DNA from: Cardinalis cardinalis
Lineage: Eukaryota; Chordata; Aves; Passeriformes; Cardinalidae
DNA length: 64,000 bases
NCBI GenBank assembly: GCA_014549065.1
Contig: JACDOX010000009.1
Location: 7,254,131 to 7,318,130, forward strand
Direction of reading: 5' to 3'
The translations under genes and the position numbers were made by a program. Below are positions 47,691-60,100 of the stretch, piece by piece. Under the pieces are notes generated by a model, which was not told the DNA's origin, ran no database searches, and saw only the letters and a program-made list of their open reading frames with translations. The first letter of the stretch is position 1; each line of letters opens with the position of its first letter.

Positions 47691-48271
47691 TGTTGTGGTT
47701 TAACAGCAACTAAGCTCCACACAGCTTCTCACTCTCTCCCCCCCACTTCATCCCTCAATGGGATGGGAAATAGGATCAGAAGGGTAAAAGTGAGAAAACT
47801 CATGGGCTGAGATAAAGATAGTTTGATGAGTAAAGCAAAAGCTGCACATGCAAGCAGAGCAAANCAAGGAATTCATTCACTGCTTCCTATGGGCAGGCAG
47901 GTGTTCAGCTATCCCCAGGAAAGCAGGACTCCAGCACGTGTAACGAGGACTTGGGAAGACAAACACCATCACTCCAAACATCCCCCTCTTTTGTCTTCTT
48001 CCCTCCAGCTTTACATGCTGAGCATGACACCATATGTTAGGGATATCCCTTGGGTCAGCTGTTCTGGCCATGTCTCCTCCCAGCTCTTCTTTATGCTTGC
48101 TGGTGCAGTGGGGTGAGAAGCAGAAAAGGCCTCAACTCTGTGCAAGCCCTGCTCAGCAATAGTTAAAACATCCTTGAATTATCAACACTGTTTTCCAGCA
48201 CAAATCCAAAATACAGCCCTATACTAGCTACTATGAAGAAAATTAACTCTATCCCATCCAAAAGCAGCATA
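47691..48271 (-). mobile_element. Endogenous retrovirus 3' LTR (minus strand)
   Basis: On the minus strand this LTR starts TATGCTGCTTTTGGATGGGA (consensus recalled as TGTGCTGG) at 48271 and ends GGTTAAACCACAACA at 47691, about 580 bp. Internal landmarks match a very common bird LTR: a B-strand phrase CACCCCACTGCACCAGC, a degraded TATA (ATGTAAAG, about 48010-48017), a degraded polyadenylation signal (ATCAAA, 47822-47827) and the phrase ACCCATGAGTTTTCTCACTT in diverged form. The polypurine tract next to 48272 marks it as the 3' LTR of a provirus, not a solo LTR. It is moderately diverged. It carries no coding function; its promoter elements look decayed. Confidence 0.85.
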
Positions 48272-48650
48272 TTCCCCATCCCTTGTTCCATACTATTTAC
48301 ATCATGATCCCACATCTTCCAATACATTCTCACTAACCACCACCCCCCTTCCCATCCTTTGATGGAATACACAGATATCATTCCCTTAGTCTGTGGACAA
48401 TCCCTGTAATATATGTTCACAAAACACCCATAAACTGTCCACAAAATGTCCAGTGAGTTAATTTTGTCCATGACTTTGGGTTCCACCTGTCATGGGGGTC
48501 ACTTAGGACAGAAGAGGCAGTGTTTTGTTAACATGTGTCATTGGGCACCAAAACCAGCTCAGGTCAGCTCACTGTTGCACTTGTACTGCTTCTCCCAAGA
48601 CNTGTCCTCCACTTCTTTACGTGGTTCTTGCTATAGTAATTCCTAGAACA
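48272..48650 (-). mobile_element. Provirus internal 3' fragment with polypurine tract
   Basis: Directly upstream of the LTR on the minus strand is AAGGGATGGGGAA (48272-48284), the expected polypurine primer for plus-strand synthesis. A second purine-rich block, GGATGGGAAGGGGGGTGG, lies at 48340-48357. The sequence to about 48650 (TGTGTTCTAGGAATTACTAT at the far end) matches what I recall next to this avian LTR and is probably untranslated 3' proviral sequence. No gag, pol or env frame is seen, and no 5' LTR occurs to the right, so this is a truncated copy. A 107-codon minus-strand open frame (48163-48486) crosses the polypurine tract and LTR border and is not a known retroviral protein. Confidence 0.65.
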
Positions 48651-51600
48651 CATAATTGAAATCATGGGTGACAGATTTAGAGTATTTCCATTACAACTTT
48701 CATCCCTGATTCCCTGGTGCCTGTTCATAGGTTTTAACATGATGAACTCTTCCCCTTGCTTTCAGCCTGGCTAGTAACCTTAAAAGCTTCCTCAGGAAGA
48801 GGACCAAGGCTAGTAAGTAGCAGAGTGTGCAAGCATAAGGACTATTGAAGAATCCCCATAATCTCTAGCTAAGCAGTCAGTGCTCTCTCCAGCTGGGTCT
48901 GTCATGTTTTCATCAGAAGATATCCACTGTTTTATACATTGCTACTTTTGGTTGTCTTGTTTTTTCTTTCATGTTTATTTGTCTGTAGCTGCTGAAGTTT
49001 GGTCATTGCTGACCTCCCCTGAAGTATCTATGGCAAATTACAACAGGCACCTGTCTTGGATATTGCAGCACAATGGCCTTTACATCATTTGAACACTTCA
49101 TGATCCCATCTTAGCATGGCTCAATACCTAAGGGTTTCTCTGAAGTACAACAGTTTATGTGATTGGACAAAGTATAAGACAAACATTGTATTCCAGCAAG
49201 TGGCTCTGTACTAATACCAGAAAGAACAACAACAAATAGGGTAGTCCTCTCTTTTGGATGTAGGGNGGAAATAAGACATGTAAAACTGTCTGAATTCCCA
49301 ATGTCATTCTTGAGCATGGACCCCATGTGAGGCACAGAATCCTAGCCTCTCCCTCTCTCCCTTCTCAGCACCTTTGCATGCTCTTTGGTATTTTGCATGT
49401 CCTNGTGGTGAAGAACTGATTTTGGTTATCATCTAAAAGCACTATCATGTGTTGGAAACAGGAGGAGGAAATAATAGAAAACCACAGCTTCGTAAGTGAG
49501 AAAGCTACAGAAAGGTAGTGAGCCCTCCAGACAGAGTTCTTGGAAGCCTGTTCTCCTACCACTGAAAGGAGATAAAATCTAGCTGAGGACAATCATATTT
49601 GGCCTAACATGACCCCTGCTTTTCGANTAAGAATCACAAAGAAGTATGTGGCCTTGCAAGCACAGAAAGGTATTAAAGTCATCCACCCTGGAAAGTGCCA
49701 TTAGGTTAAAAGGCCACTGCTTGGAGGTGTTTGTTTCCTGTACCCATAATTTTCATACCAGGAAATGTAAGACTTTTTGTTGCCTTTTCAGAAAATACCA
49801 AGGCTCTAATATCTACCATGCCAGAGTATGAAACAAAAAAGAAAATAAGAATTCACTTCTGGTTTACAGCTGTTGTCCCAATAGTTATATATGCTCCAAT
49901 AAAATATTACAATGGTCCAGGGAGACTTATTTGCCAAGCCACAAGCACATCAGGCTGCAGAAATAAACAAGGGCCAAGAGAAAAAAGTCAGTCCTGTTGG
50001 AAACCAAGTATGCTATTGCCAATCTTGTGATACTGTAAAATGCTACTCTCCCACCTCCAAACCATGAAACTAAACATATATATATATACTAGATATTTTT
50101 ATTTACCTTCTACAATCCCCAAAGATTCAAATGTACAATCTTCTCCCCACCATCATGAGGGCTTAGCACATTTCTTTTTAAACAAAAGCTGAGATTATCA
50201 TGCAATTAAGTGGCTCTAGGCACGGAGCCTTGAAAAAATACCCTTTAGAGGTTCACTTCAAAACAATGAAAGATGGTGAGACTGCAGTGAGAGAGCTGAC
50301 AGAGGAAAGGAGATCATGGCAAAGGCTAAGGTGAGAGTGGCCAAGCAGGGTTAGTGACAGTCTCAGCTAACCCACGAGTGGGGTCTGCCCCAGGAGGAAG
50401 AAAGCAGCAAATACACAAACCTCCAGCCTTGGTGTTTGGCTGCAGCTCTGCTGCGCTCGATCTGCAATTCCTCCGGGAAGTCCCACTGAGATTTTTGGCT
50501 GGGACTTTGGAACAACTGGAGAGGAAACTTCATCGAGCCCTCTGCCTGTTTGGAGAGCACTTTATAAGTTTATGCTGTGCTGACTGAACACTTCTGCAGN
50601 GCAAACAACAGCCTTGAGACTTGTAGCTCATGCACATGGCAGTCAGGGTTCACAGGGGGCTGCCAGAAGAGGACAGTCTGGTGGGCAGGGGCACAAGGCA
50701 GCTCTGCTCCAGCAGATCTTATTCTTCCACTCTGCAGCTGCAAACTGTCGTAGTTTCCCGATGGGTAAATGGAATCTGTTGTTTTCTCTCAGGAGAGTTA
50801 CTAATCTTTTCAGCTACATAAATACACTTCTATTATTGTCTGAGTAAATTGCCTTAGAAAACTGTTTCTTCAGGAAAAAAGTTGAAATTTCTTAAAAGGA
50901 AAATGTCAGTATATTTTTCATAATTATTCCACTACTTCACTACTTTTTTCTACCATTGTTTATGGTAAAAATCTTGATAGTTAGGAATTAGCATATACAC
51001 TCACGTTATCATATCTGCTTAAGAATCTTAGTTTACTCAATCCCAAATAAAAAGTGTGACTCATGCATCCCAGTCTCCCTTGCTCCTGTCCAATCTCACC
51101 TAGATTTCTTCCCAAATCATTGCCTGCCTGCATTTGTTTGTTATTACAACAATTCCAATTCTTGGATGGCGAAGAGGTCTGAAAAGAAAAAGATTATACA
51201 ACCCCAGCATCAGCCTCACACTTCAGTTCTCACATCCAGCCCTTCCCAGAAGGATTCCAGTTCAGCAGGATATTCTTCCAAATGCTTTATTCTGCACTCA
51301 GCAGTCTGCACTCACTCTGCCTGCTCCAGCATTAAGATGAAGGGGATGCTATGGGAGTCAGGGAAGCGAGGCAATGTTTAGCAGATTCAGATTTCAGGCG
51401 GTCCGAGTCCCCTAAAAATGAGGGCAATGATGGAGGAGGGATCTGCTCTATTTTATACANAGTGTTAGGTGTTTGTAATGATACTACTGAAATTAAGAAC
51501 TCTTTCAGTATGTAAAACTAGACAGCCTTTTGAATAATTTCTTTTGTAAAAACAAAAGNAACTATGCAACAGACACTATCTAGACGTAATTCCAAATAAA

Positions 51601-53879
51601 TCTACTCTGTGATTTTACCAGGATGTCTGTAAGTGGAATGCTGGCAAGTCCACAGCAGATTTGTTGACATGCCTATGAATGCTTGTCAAATCTAACTTTA
51701 TATTTTAATAAAAGATTCTGTTGGAAAAGAAGCCATGCCTAAGCAGAGTGCACCAGAGAAACTGTAGGCAAATCTGTACCTTATTCATATAATTAATTTT
51801 AGTATCTGATCCTACAGCTGAGGAGCACTTAATGAATACAGTGAGCAGATGNAGTTTGGCTGTGTCTTCAGCAGGTATGTTTATTTGTTATCAGAAGGCT
51901 AACAATATCCCAGNAGCAATTTGCATGGAATGTGCAGTTATTAAAACCAGAACAGTGGAAGAGACTGTAATAATTTTTGAGTCTGGCCCTGAAATTACCT
52001 GCTTAACCAGCAAATTTACTGTTGCAGCTACATGTGAATGTTTTGACTGGTCTCTGGGCCTTCTTATGCTGTAGCTGCAGAGGGCTGTAGCTCTGGAGAT
52101 TTTGCCACCAATCTTGGAATATTTTGCCCTGCAGAAACCCCTGCTCCTGGCAGAAGCAATCTGGCAGAATATCATCTTTCCTTTGTTTACTTTTTGAAGC
52201 CTCAAATCTTCTTGGTTACACAGCAAAGCTCAGCCATGTAATCTTCTAGCAGCTTAAAAATCAAAACTCAGATAAAATAAAGTCCCTGTTTCCCAGACCT
52301 AAAAATCTCCTGATTTTTAAACTGAGCTTATTACCCCGGGGATCTCAGCACTGCTTTTTTACAAAACTGGGACTGCAATACTGATTGAGGGGCTCCCAAC
52401 ATCAGCAGCAGCACATCTCTNCTGGCTTTCAGTGGCAGGAGATCTGACCTGATGTGATTTATTAATCACAGAGNTTGTCAAAATTATGTTTCAGCTGGCA
52501 GTGTTAGGGAAGATGTGAGGAGAGGAGAAGCAGGTGCTATGTTTTAACACAGAGGACTGTGCCTGTTTACCTCATAATCTAATTTTTTTACTTTATGGTT
52601 TTAAATTTCACAAAAAGCTATGGCAAAGCCGCTTAGCAAACAAGGAGGGAGCAGTGGCTCTGAAGGAGGTGGCAGCTGCTATCACAACTGCAGCTTCTGA
52701 CAGAGGCTACTGTGCCCAGCTCCACGTTCGTGCAGCTGCAGGGCCCTGTCAGCTTCAGAGCCACAGCCTAAGGAAACCACTGCTTTCCTGATGAACTAAT
52801 GAATAGAAAAGGTTACAAAATAAAAGCAATGTTAACATTCCCCACTCAGCATTTCATTGCAGTAGAAGCTGCCCTGGAGGGCCAGGGGTGTCTGAGCTTT
52901 GGTGATCCCATGCAACCCAGGTTTCTCTCCNGGCTATGCCAGGCACCTCAAGAGCAGCTGGAGGGGCCTGACGCCTTTTTGTTACAAATTCTGCNCCCTA
53001 GCACTTGGCAGCCTACAGCAGCTGCTGACCCACCATGCTCTTGGGAGCTGTGATCCCTCAGAAACATGGGTTTTGCAGGGGGGACCCAGTTTTCCAGGAA
53101 GTGCAACCCCCAAATAAACATTGTCACAGAAGAATTGCAGGGGGATAGGGACCCTCCCATGGGTATGGTCTCAGCACTTTCTGTGTGTTCCCTCCTGATC
53201 CCAAAATGAATATACAACTTCTGCCATGATCACGAGGATTTNTACCTCCTGGGCCAATTCTTGCACCTTTTTAGTCAGGGTTTAAGACAACAGAGTGACT
53301 CCAAGGCGCACTGTGCCTGTGAGAGGAGGGGGCCCCAGTCCCCTCCATGGGAAGGGCACAGGAGGCAGGACCAGCAAAAGCGGTGCAAGATTGAGTCCTT
53401 CTGACTTTCTTCCAAAAAAAATACTTGCAGAGAAACCTGGAATTATATATAAGTAAAGTTGCCTTTTGATATTACCACGTAATTTCCACTTCTGGCAAAG
53501 AGATTTTTGCCCAGGCTAATTTGGAGACATTTCCCTTCACCACATTGGCACCGCTGTGTCATTTTTGATAGAAGCCTCATTCATGGGGAGAGNCAAGGCA
53601 ACCCATTCCCCTCTCACTTCTGCAAACAGGGCTGGCTGTTGAGTCTCTTGAAAGGCTGTGTGAGCAGATAAACATGCTACACATGAACTACCTTAGGTGG
53701 AGGTGAAATACAGATGATTATATTTAAGGGCTTACAATAGTCGTTAAGAGCTTCTAACCACAGGCCCTGGCAGAGCTGGTCCTCGGCTTGCAGTGCATGT
53801 CTTGGCTACATCCTCAACTGACTTGCTGTTTGTACCCCTTGAAACAGGGCCAATCTTGTCAGTCTGGTGGCAATGGGAA

Positions 53880-53880
<1 letters not shown>
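48651..53880. other. Non-coding stretch, no gene recognised
   Basis: Unique DNA with no supported gene. It contains an (AT)6 run at 50076-50088. The 99-codon frame at 49731-50030 is open and begins a sub-frame after a good-looking acceptor (TTGCCTTTTCAG, near 49790), but it has no recognised domain. The part at 52600-53060 is GC-richer with overlapping frames. Confidence 0.6.

Positions 53881-53926
<46 letters not shown>
53881..53926. repeat. 46-base poly-A run
   Basis: 46 consecutive A residues, then GAGAAAAAATCG. There is no AATAAA 10-30 bases upstream and no recognisable mRNA or LINE/SINE body to its left, so it is not clearly a retroposed tail. It may be a mononucleotide microsatellite of uncertain length. 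Confidence 0.95.
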
Positions 53927-53935
<9 letters not shown>

Positions 53936-54291
53936 TCGAACTCTGTTAATAGGATTATAAGATTTGGGGAATATAATGTTGCTGCAGATCGTTTATTTTG
54001 AAAGCTGATTTCATTTTAGTGAAAACAAGCTCAGCCCTGCACACTGGGGGTTTGCAGCCATGATGCCAAACACAATCATTGCTGGTTTGAAAGATGTGAT
54101 TGCTTTTTAATGTGGAAATTTCACAAGGTTACAAAAGAGGAAAAAATTAAACTCCTTTCTTATAACAAAGTCACCCTGGGATATGAGCTACAATGCCCTG
54201 ACAATGTCCAGATACTCTGACTGCATTGCCCATCAGAAAGGTGGATGAGTGTGATTTACACCATTTCGCAATTGGAATTTTTTTTCACAGA

Positions 54292-54318
54292 GCTGAAAAA
54301 GCTGAAAAAGCTGAAAAA
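54292..54318. repeat. Three perfect copies of GCTGAAAAA
   Basis: The 9-bp unit repeats exactly at 54292, 54301 and 54310. It is a short tandem repeat. Confidence 0.95.
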
Positions 54319-55519
54319 TTTTGAGCAAAAATAAAAACAGCACTTTGTAAAATGCATTTGGAATTGCACAAACACAACCCAAGGGTCAAGGAAGTAGAGG
54401 AGGGATGAGTAATGTGTCCAAAGGGATAAATGAGGGGATAATATGATCTCCCCTTCATTTCTGACAGCTCTGGACCCACAGTGGCAGCCCAGTCGAGGTA
54501 TTGAAACCTAAGTTCCTCCTCAGGCTAGCAGACAACTTTTATATTTTGTTAGACATCAGAATAAAAAAAAAATTATAGTCAGCATCCCTGGCCTTTTCAA
54601 TAGCAACCTCCCAAAGGGCTTAAATATATTCTAGAAATAATGGCTAAGCCCCATTTTCCTGGGTGTTAGATGATGTTCTGTCACCATCTCAGAAGAACCA
54701 TTGTTGTGACAAAAGCCTCATGGCACAGCCCGGACAGGGCTGAACAGGGAAACAGGCACTAGCAGGAATGTCCCAGTCACAGGAATTCATCAGAAGGGAC
54801 CAAAAGGAAAGAATTTTTCCAATATGCTCTTAAAAGAGTGATGAAGAGGGTAACAAAGCTGCCACTTTCTGAGGGGGGGGTGGGAGAGGCGGGCCAGCAG
54901 AGACTCGTGAGCTCTCTCCTTCTTTGTAGTGAAGATGCTGCTTTTNATCTACAGCGCGGGGAGCGCTCTCCCCAAAGGCAGGGGTGAGGAGGGGCGTAGA
55001 TCTGGAGGGAGACACAAAGGATGGAGCTGAAGCGCTGCCTCCGAGCTGGGGATGGAAATGACATGTGCGCTGCGCAACCTTTTTCTTTCCAAAGCAATTT
55101 GCTATCATTATATTGCCCGTGCATTTCCAATACATGTCAGCCTGCTCTCTTTTAACTTGGCGGGAGGGGAAGGTGCTTTCATTGCAGGGCTCCTTGCAGA
55201 AGCTCACCAGACATTGCTATTATTGCATCTGCCGGGCACAGCACAGAACGATGCTCGTTCATTAAAGGAATGGGCTTAGAGCAGAGCAAATTTATTCAGT
55301 CCCTGTTAGAGAATGCTTGGGTGGGTTTAGATGTTTTCATATGCAAAAATATTCCACATTTTCAAAGTAGAACAATTTTTCCCTGTAACTTCAATTTGGC
55401 CTCTATGTGGCATTATCAAAATAATTTAGCTTTGTTTGCCTGGATCCTGTTAGTGGTGAAAATCCAGAAAGCCGCTAGAACAGCATTTATTAAGGATTTC
55501 ATAAAGTTGTAAATTACAA

Positions 55520-55568
55520 GATTCCCATTAACTATTTCAGTTAGGATTCCTATTTAACTATTTCAGTT
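55520..55568. repeat. Tandem duplication of about 25 bp
   Basis: AGATTCCCATTAACTATTTC and GGATTCCTATTTAACTATTTC, each continuing AGTT, sit next to each other and differ by a few bases. It is a small, fairly recent local duplication. Confidence 0.85.
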
Positions 55569-57053
55569 GGGTTTTCTGTTCTGGTCTGACTCACNTGCTT
55601 CTCTAAATATTGGGGCACAGTGCATGGTTACATATCTTCATGTGTGGAAGGAGAGGTGGGGCAAGATTTTAAACAAAAATTCAAATTACTCTTCTTCAAC
55701 CAGATGTTTTCTCATTCACACGCCAAGGGATGGAGCTGAAAATCATTCCATATGGCATTGTGCCTGGGCTGACACACTCAACTGAGGCTTAACATCCATA
55801 GGCAACACACAAAATTAATTTGGTCTCTGTTTCTGCATTTTCAGTGATTAGTACAAGGAAAGCTATGCAGAGCAGAACAATGTCATTTTGGTTCCCTCAT
55901 CTATTTTACCCTGGTGTTGGGTCAGCCTCAAACAGCCTGAGTGTGAGGCAAGCCCTTCCACCAAACTTTTTTTCCTCTGTTCTTCCATGGGAGGTTGGTA
56001 NCTGGGAAGGGCCTTTTTGGTGGGAGAGCAGCCAAACCCAGCCATGTCTAGCTGTTTAGCTTTGGAGTCAGGGTTCCTATGGCTACAGAGAGGCTCTGCA
56101 AATTCTTGGTTTCTCCTGCAGAATTTGGAAGATGACATCAGCCAGTTCCTCCAAAGACATAGAGGAGAACAGAAGTTCTGACCACTTAGACCCATGTCCA
56201 GCAACCATCACCTATTGATAATGCAAATACCATCCTACAACCCATTGTGAAGGAATTTCAGGAAGAAGCATCAGCAACAGCTTGCCATTGATTTATGCCT
56301 GCCCTTTCCTCTCTTGGAGCCATTGATGGGGCATTTGAAAAGGAAGATGATGCTGCTGGGTGGTGGTGATGCCTGCAATGCCTCTCTCCANAATGACAGC
56401 GTAAGGAAATGCTTTCAGAGGACTTGTGCATCCAGGCCAAGAAGTGGGTTTGGGAGACAAGATGCCTAAAATTTTCCCTGTGGTTCCCCATGGTCTCCTA
56501 AAGGAGTGCTGAACTCTAGGGATGCTCTCTCCTGCTGCCTCTCTCTTTTTGTACAGAAGGCTGAGTTACAAAATCAAAAGCACAGCTTGAAGCAAACCAA
56601 CTGCACACAGGTTTCCTCGTGGCATGACAGGCTATCGCAGCCTAATGCTAGGCTGCTAGGCTAGAAGCAGTCTTTCATTGAGTTTGTCTTACTGAGAGGA
56701 AAAACTGCTTTGTGTAATAACTTTATGGTAAATGTTGGCAAAAGATTTGCACTGCATACTGAAAGAGAGACATTTCTGACCACAGCTCATGAACCACATT
56801 TATTTACTCTGGCATTTGTCCATTATTTGTTCATAGGCTTTCTGTCTCTGCTAAATGTGTTCCAATTTTGGGAGCTAAATCATTGCCAGTAGTTTCCAGG
56901 ACATTCCGCTAGGCTAAGCAAAATTGCCCTAAGCAGTTGTCAGAAACCACTGGAGTAGTATTTTAAATACAGAGAATTTGAAGAAAAGAAAAGATACCAA
57001 GTGTCCTATCTGTCTGGATCCCAGATCCTGTGTGTTGTAAAAAGTTAGGGAAC

Positions 57054-57145
57054 AGAAGCAGAGGGCTTAAAGAACTGCCTGACATTCNTGAACCATTTTC
57101 CAGAAGCAGTGGGCTTAAAGCATTGTCTTTCCTGAGCCATTTTCC
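57054..57145. repeat. Diverged tandem duplication, 48 + 44 bp
   Basis: Both copies start AGAAGCAG, share GGGCTTAAAG and end CCATTTTCC (57054-57101 and 57102-57145). The middles differ by substitutions and a 4-bp length change, so the duplication is old. Confidence 0.85.
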
Positions 57146-60100
57146 ATAATTTAATGAACCAGTCTGATTTTAAAATGAGGGTAGTAATTAAAAATATGCA
57201 TATGTATTTGTCAGCAGCTCATCAGAAAGAAATCATGCTCAAAATTCCACCTGGAAAACCCTATTTATTTCCTTCTTTACAAAAATGAACTACAAAGTAC
57301 AGGAGGAAAGCCATTGCTGTAAAAACTGATAATTGCTATCAGATGGCCCAACAAAAATGCATATTTATAGTTTAGACAGGACAATAATATGGCTTTTCTA
57401 GACCAAACTGATGCATCTGCTCACTATCCCATATCTGACAGAGCTCAGAATAACATGATGTATTACCTGCCCTGACAACAGTCCAATGAAGATTGCAAAA
57501 TAATCCCTAAAATAATGAGTGCTGGCTTCAACTACGAGTTCCTATATTTTCTCTAATGTTACTTATCTTGGCATTAATAATTGTAACTACAGGTAGCATC
57601 ATTGCCCAAAAAGAAGCTCAGCATTTCTTCAGACTTTGTTGAGTTCCTGTTGTTGAATTCTAGTATCCTCTGGCAAAGCCAGAGCCCATGTGAGCCCTCA
57701 GGAAGCAGGAAACTTGCCTGCTAGTGATCTGGACTTAGCTGCCTTTTCTTTTTATCAAGTGTCCACTTTTTGCTATGTGTTACAGGNAACACTGATTATT
57801 TTCTCCACTTTTATCATGTCCCTTTCTTTTTCTCTGCATTTCAAAGAGAAAAAAATCCCAGCTTTCAAATTTCTCCACCAATGAGTCAGAGTAATTTCTG
57901 AGTTCATTTCCAAATGCACTCTCTTTCTGCAGACAGAACAGCCAGTCCCACCGATGCAGTGCTGGAGGAAGTGGTGGTAGTGATTTATGTAAGAGCATTC
58001 TGCTGCCCTGTTCCTCGTCTATACCATTAAATCCCATCAAGGGTTTTAACCCACAGCTTCATATTAAAAGAGTATCTCAATGAACTGCCAACTAGGATTC
58101 CCCTCTAAATCAGTGCTTGAGAATTCTTTGAAAAAAGGTGGGTGTTTTTTTTCCTTTTTGGCCATATAAATATTTTATCAACACTGAATTTTAGCTGCCA
58201 TTTTATTACTATTCAATTTGTTAAATTACTGATACATTTGCAACTAAATAAACCTCTTCAAAATGCTCTTTTACACAGCAAAAAAAAAAACCAACTAAAC
58301 TATGTCCTCATATTTTTCATCACACTGCCCTGCTGTATAGTAAACATAGTAGTAATAGCAATATAGTAATAACAGTACAGTAAGTAATGACATTGATCCT
58401 AATAAATGGAGCATCTCAATGGTAAACCTCTTACTTTGGTAAAAGCTGGCCATTTAATCTTTATGGGAGTAATTTTTATTCAGTAGCTATAAAGAGTATT
58501 TTGCTTCCTATGTTCCAGATGGTTTTTATTGATAGAAATATTCAGCTTAACTTGCATGATGCTGTGGGGTTTTTTCCCTTAGATTCATGTGTGTATTTTT
58601 TAGAGGTTAGTGGAAGTCTAGAGAAATGAATTTCTGGTTCACCTCTGTCCACCTTTCTGTGGACAATAGCAAAGATTCAGAGAGATTAGGGAGGCAAAGT
58701 GAGATTTGGCAAAATCTGCACCAAACTGACATGTTCCTGCTCACTTACTCTTATTACTATTTTATTTTTACTTGCCATTTGATTAATTTAATGGGTGCAG
58801 ATAAGATTCCCACTGGCTTACAAATCCCAAATTATCCCTGTTTTTTCAAATATTGGTAGTCTAAGCACAATCCTTATGCTTTAAATATTATGTCTTCTAT
58901 CTCATAGAATTTTTCCTATTCCCACCAGTAATAAGGAAATGCAAATCTACTTGGCAGTGGTAGATTTATACTCTATGGTAGTAATTTGCTTTTAATTTAT
59001 TGCCTTGCTTCAGTGACACCTTTTTTTCACATTCTGTATCATTACTACTACTGCAAAAGAGGACAGGAAGAATATATAACTTTCTAAAACCTTATGCAAT
59101 AAATATCTTTCTTAGCTCCCCCTTCAATTCCTGTGATCCCAAGCAATGCTGTGATTCCCTTGAAGCCTCCAAGTTTGTGATATATTCAAATAAAGCATTC
59201 TTATTCTGTTTGAGATATGCAGCTACTTGGGACTGTAAAAAGCTATCTTGACTTCTTAATTTTCCTCTTGTTTGTTCTTTGCCAAAAGGCAGCACCGTTA
59301 TCACTCACTCATGCATTAAAGTACATTTTTTAACCAAAAAAAGAAATAATAGAAGGACTACAGTGGGAAAGCGGCAGCATCTGGAAAAATCAAACAATGT
59401 GAATTAATACATTCTTTGTGGGCTGGAGGAAGCAATGGAGTCAAGGAAGGCCTTTGGATGTTATGTTTTACAATACCTCTGGAGGCCCAAGCCCCACTAT
59501 AGGCTGTTTTCTTCCTGCCTCTGGACAAGCTGAAATTAACTGGTAATAACACACAATTAAAAGCGCATGTGTGTGTCTGTGAGGAGTGTGTTACTTTGCT
59601 CTAATTCCACTCCTTCTGTGCATTTTAACTTTCAAACTTAGACAGTGGTGAAGAGGAGACAGACAGGTATACATAGCAGCCACATCAAAATCTTGGTGGG
59701 GCAGGGGGAACATTTGACACCTCCTTGTTTCAATGCCCCCTGTCTGTTTTTAATTTCACTAAATCGCTCCCGTCTGGGGATTGTATATTTTCAGTGGCCT
59801 CTCCCAGCAATGCAGAGGTGGAGTGTAAGTGTGCCAAACCCCAGCTATGCTCAGGCACAGGGCTGCACATTTACAAGAGGCAAGAAGGGAGTCAGCTCAT
59901 GGGACCAGCCATTTACCCAACTTAGGTCTAAAAGTGATGCCAAGAAATTTCATTTGCCCTTTTGCCTTTATGCTCACCTTATGAGGGAAGAGGTGGCCAA
60001 CTTGAGTTACAAACTGGTTAATGGTCTTCTGACGCTGCAGTTTTGAAAGTATCATGAAAGGTTTGTGTGTGTGAAAAGTCCCCTGTTATGAGAGGATACT

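Noticed and set aside
48163..48486. 107-codon minus-strand open frame with a hydrophobic stretch
   Set aside because: It crosses the polypurine tract and the LTR border, so it cannot be a normal retroviral gene; the hydrophobic part is LTR sequence read by chance.
49731..50030. 99-codon open frame preceded by a fair acceptor
   Set aside because: No domain and no clear exon structure; a frame this long is not surprising in 64 kb.
56119..56178. Possible terminal exon (acceptor TTTCTCCTGCAG, peptide starting NLEDDISQFLQ)
   Set aside because: Twenty codons to a stop after an acceptor-like site is common by chance, and no upstream exon or family match supports it.
57931..57986. Possible 56-bp exon (TTTCTGCAG ... 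TAT|GTAAGA)
   Set aside because: Two frames are open, the length is not in phase with the other candidates, and nothing identifies a protein.
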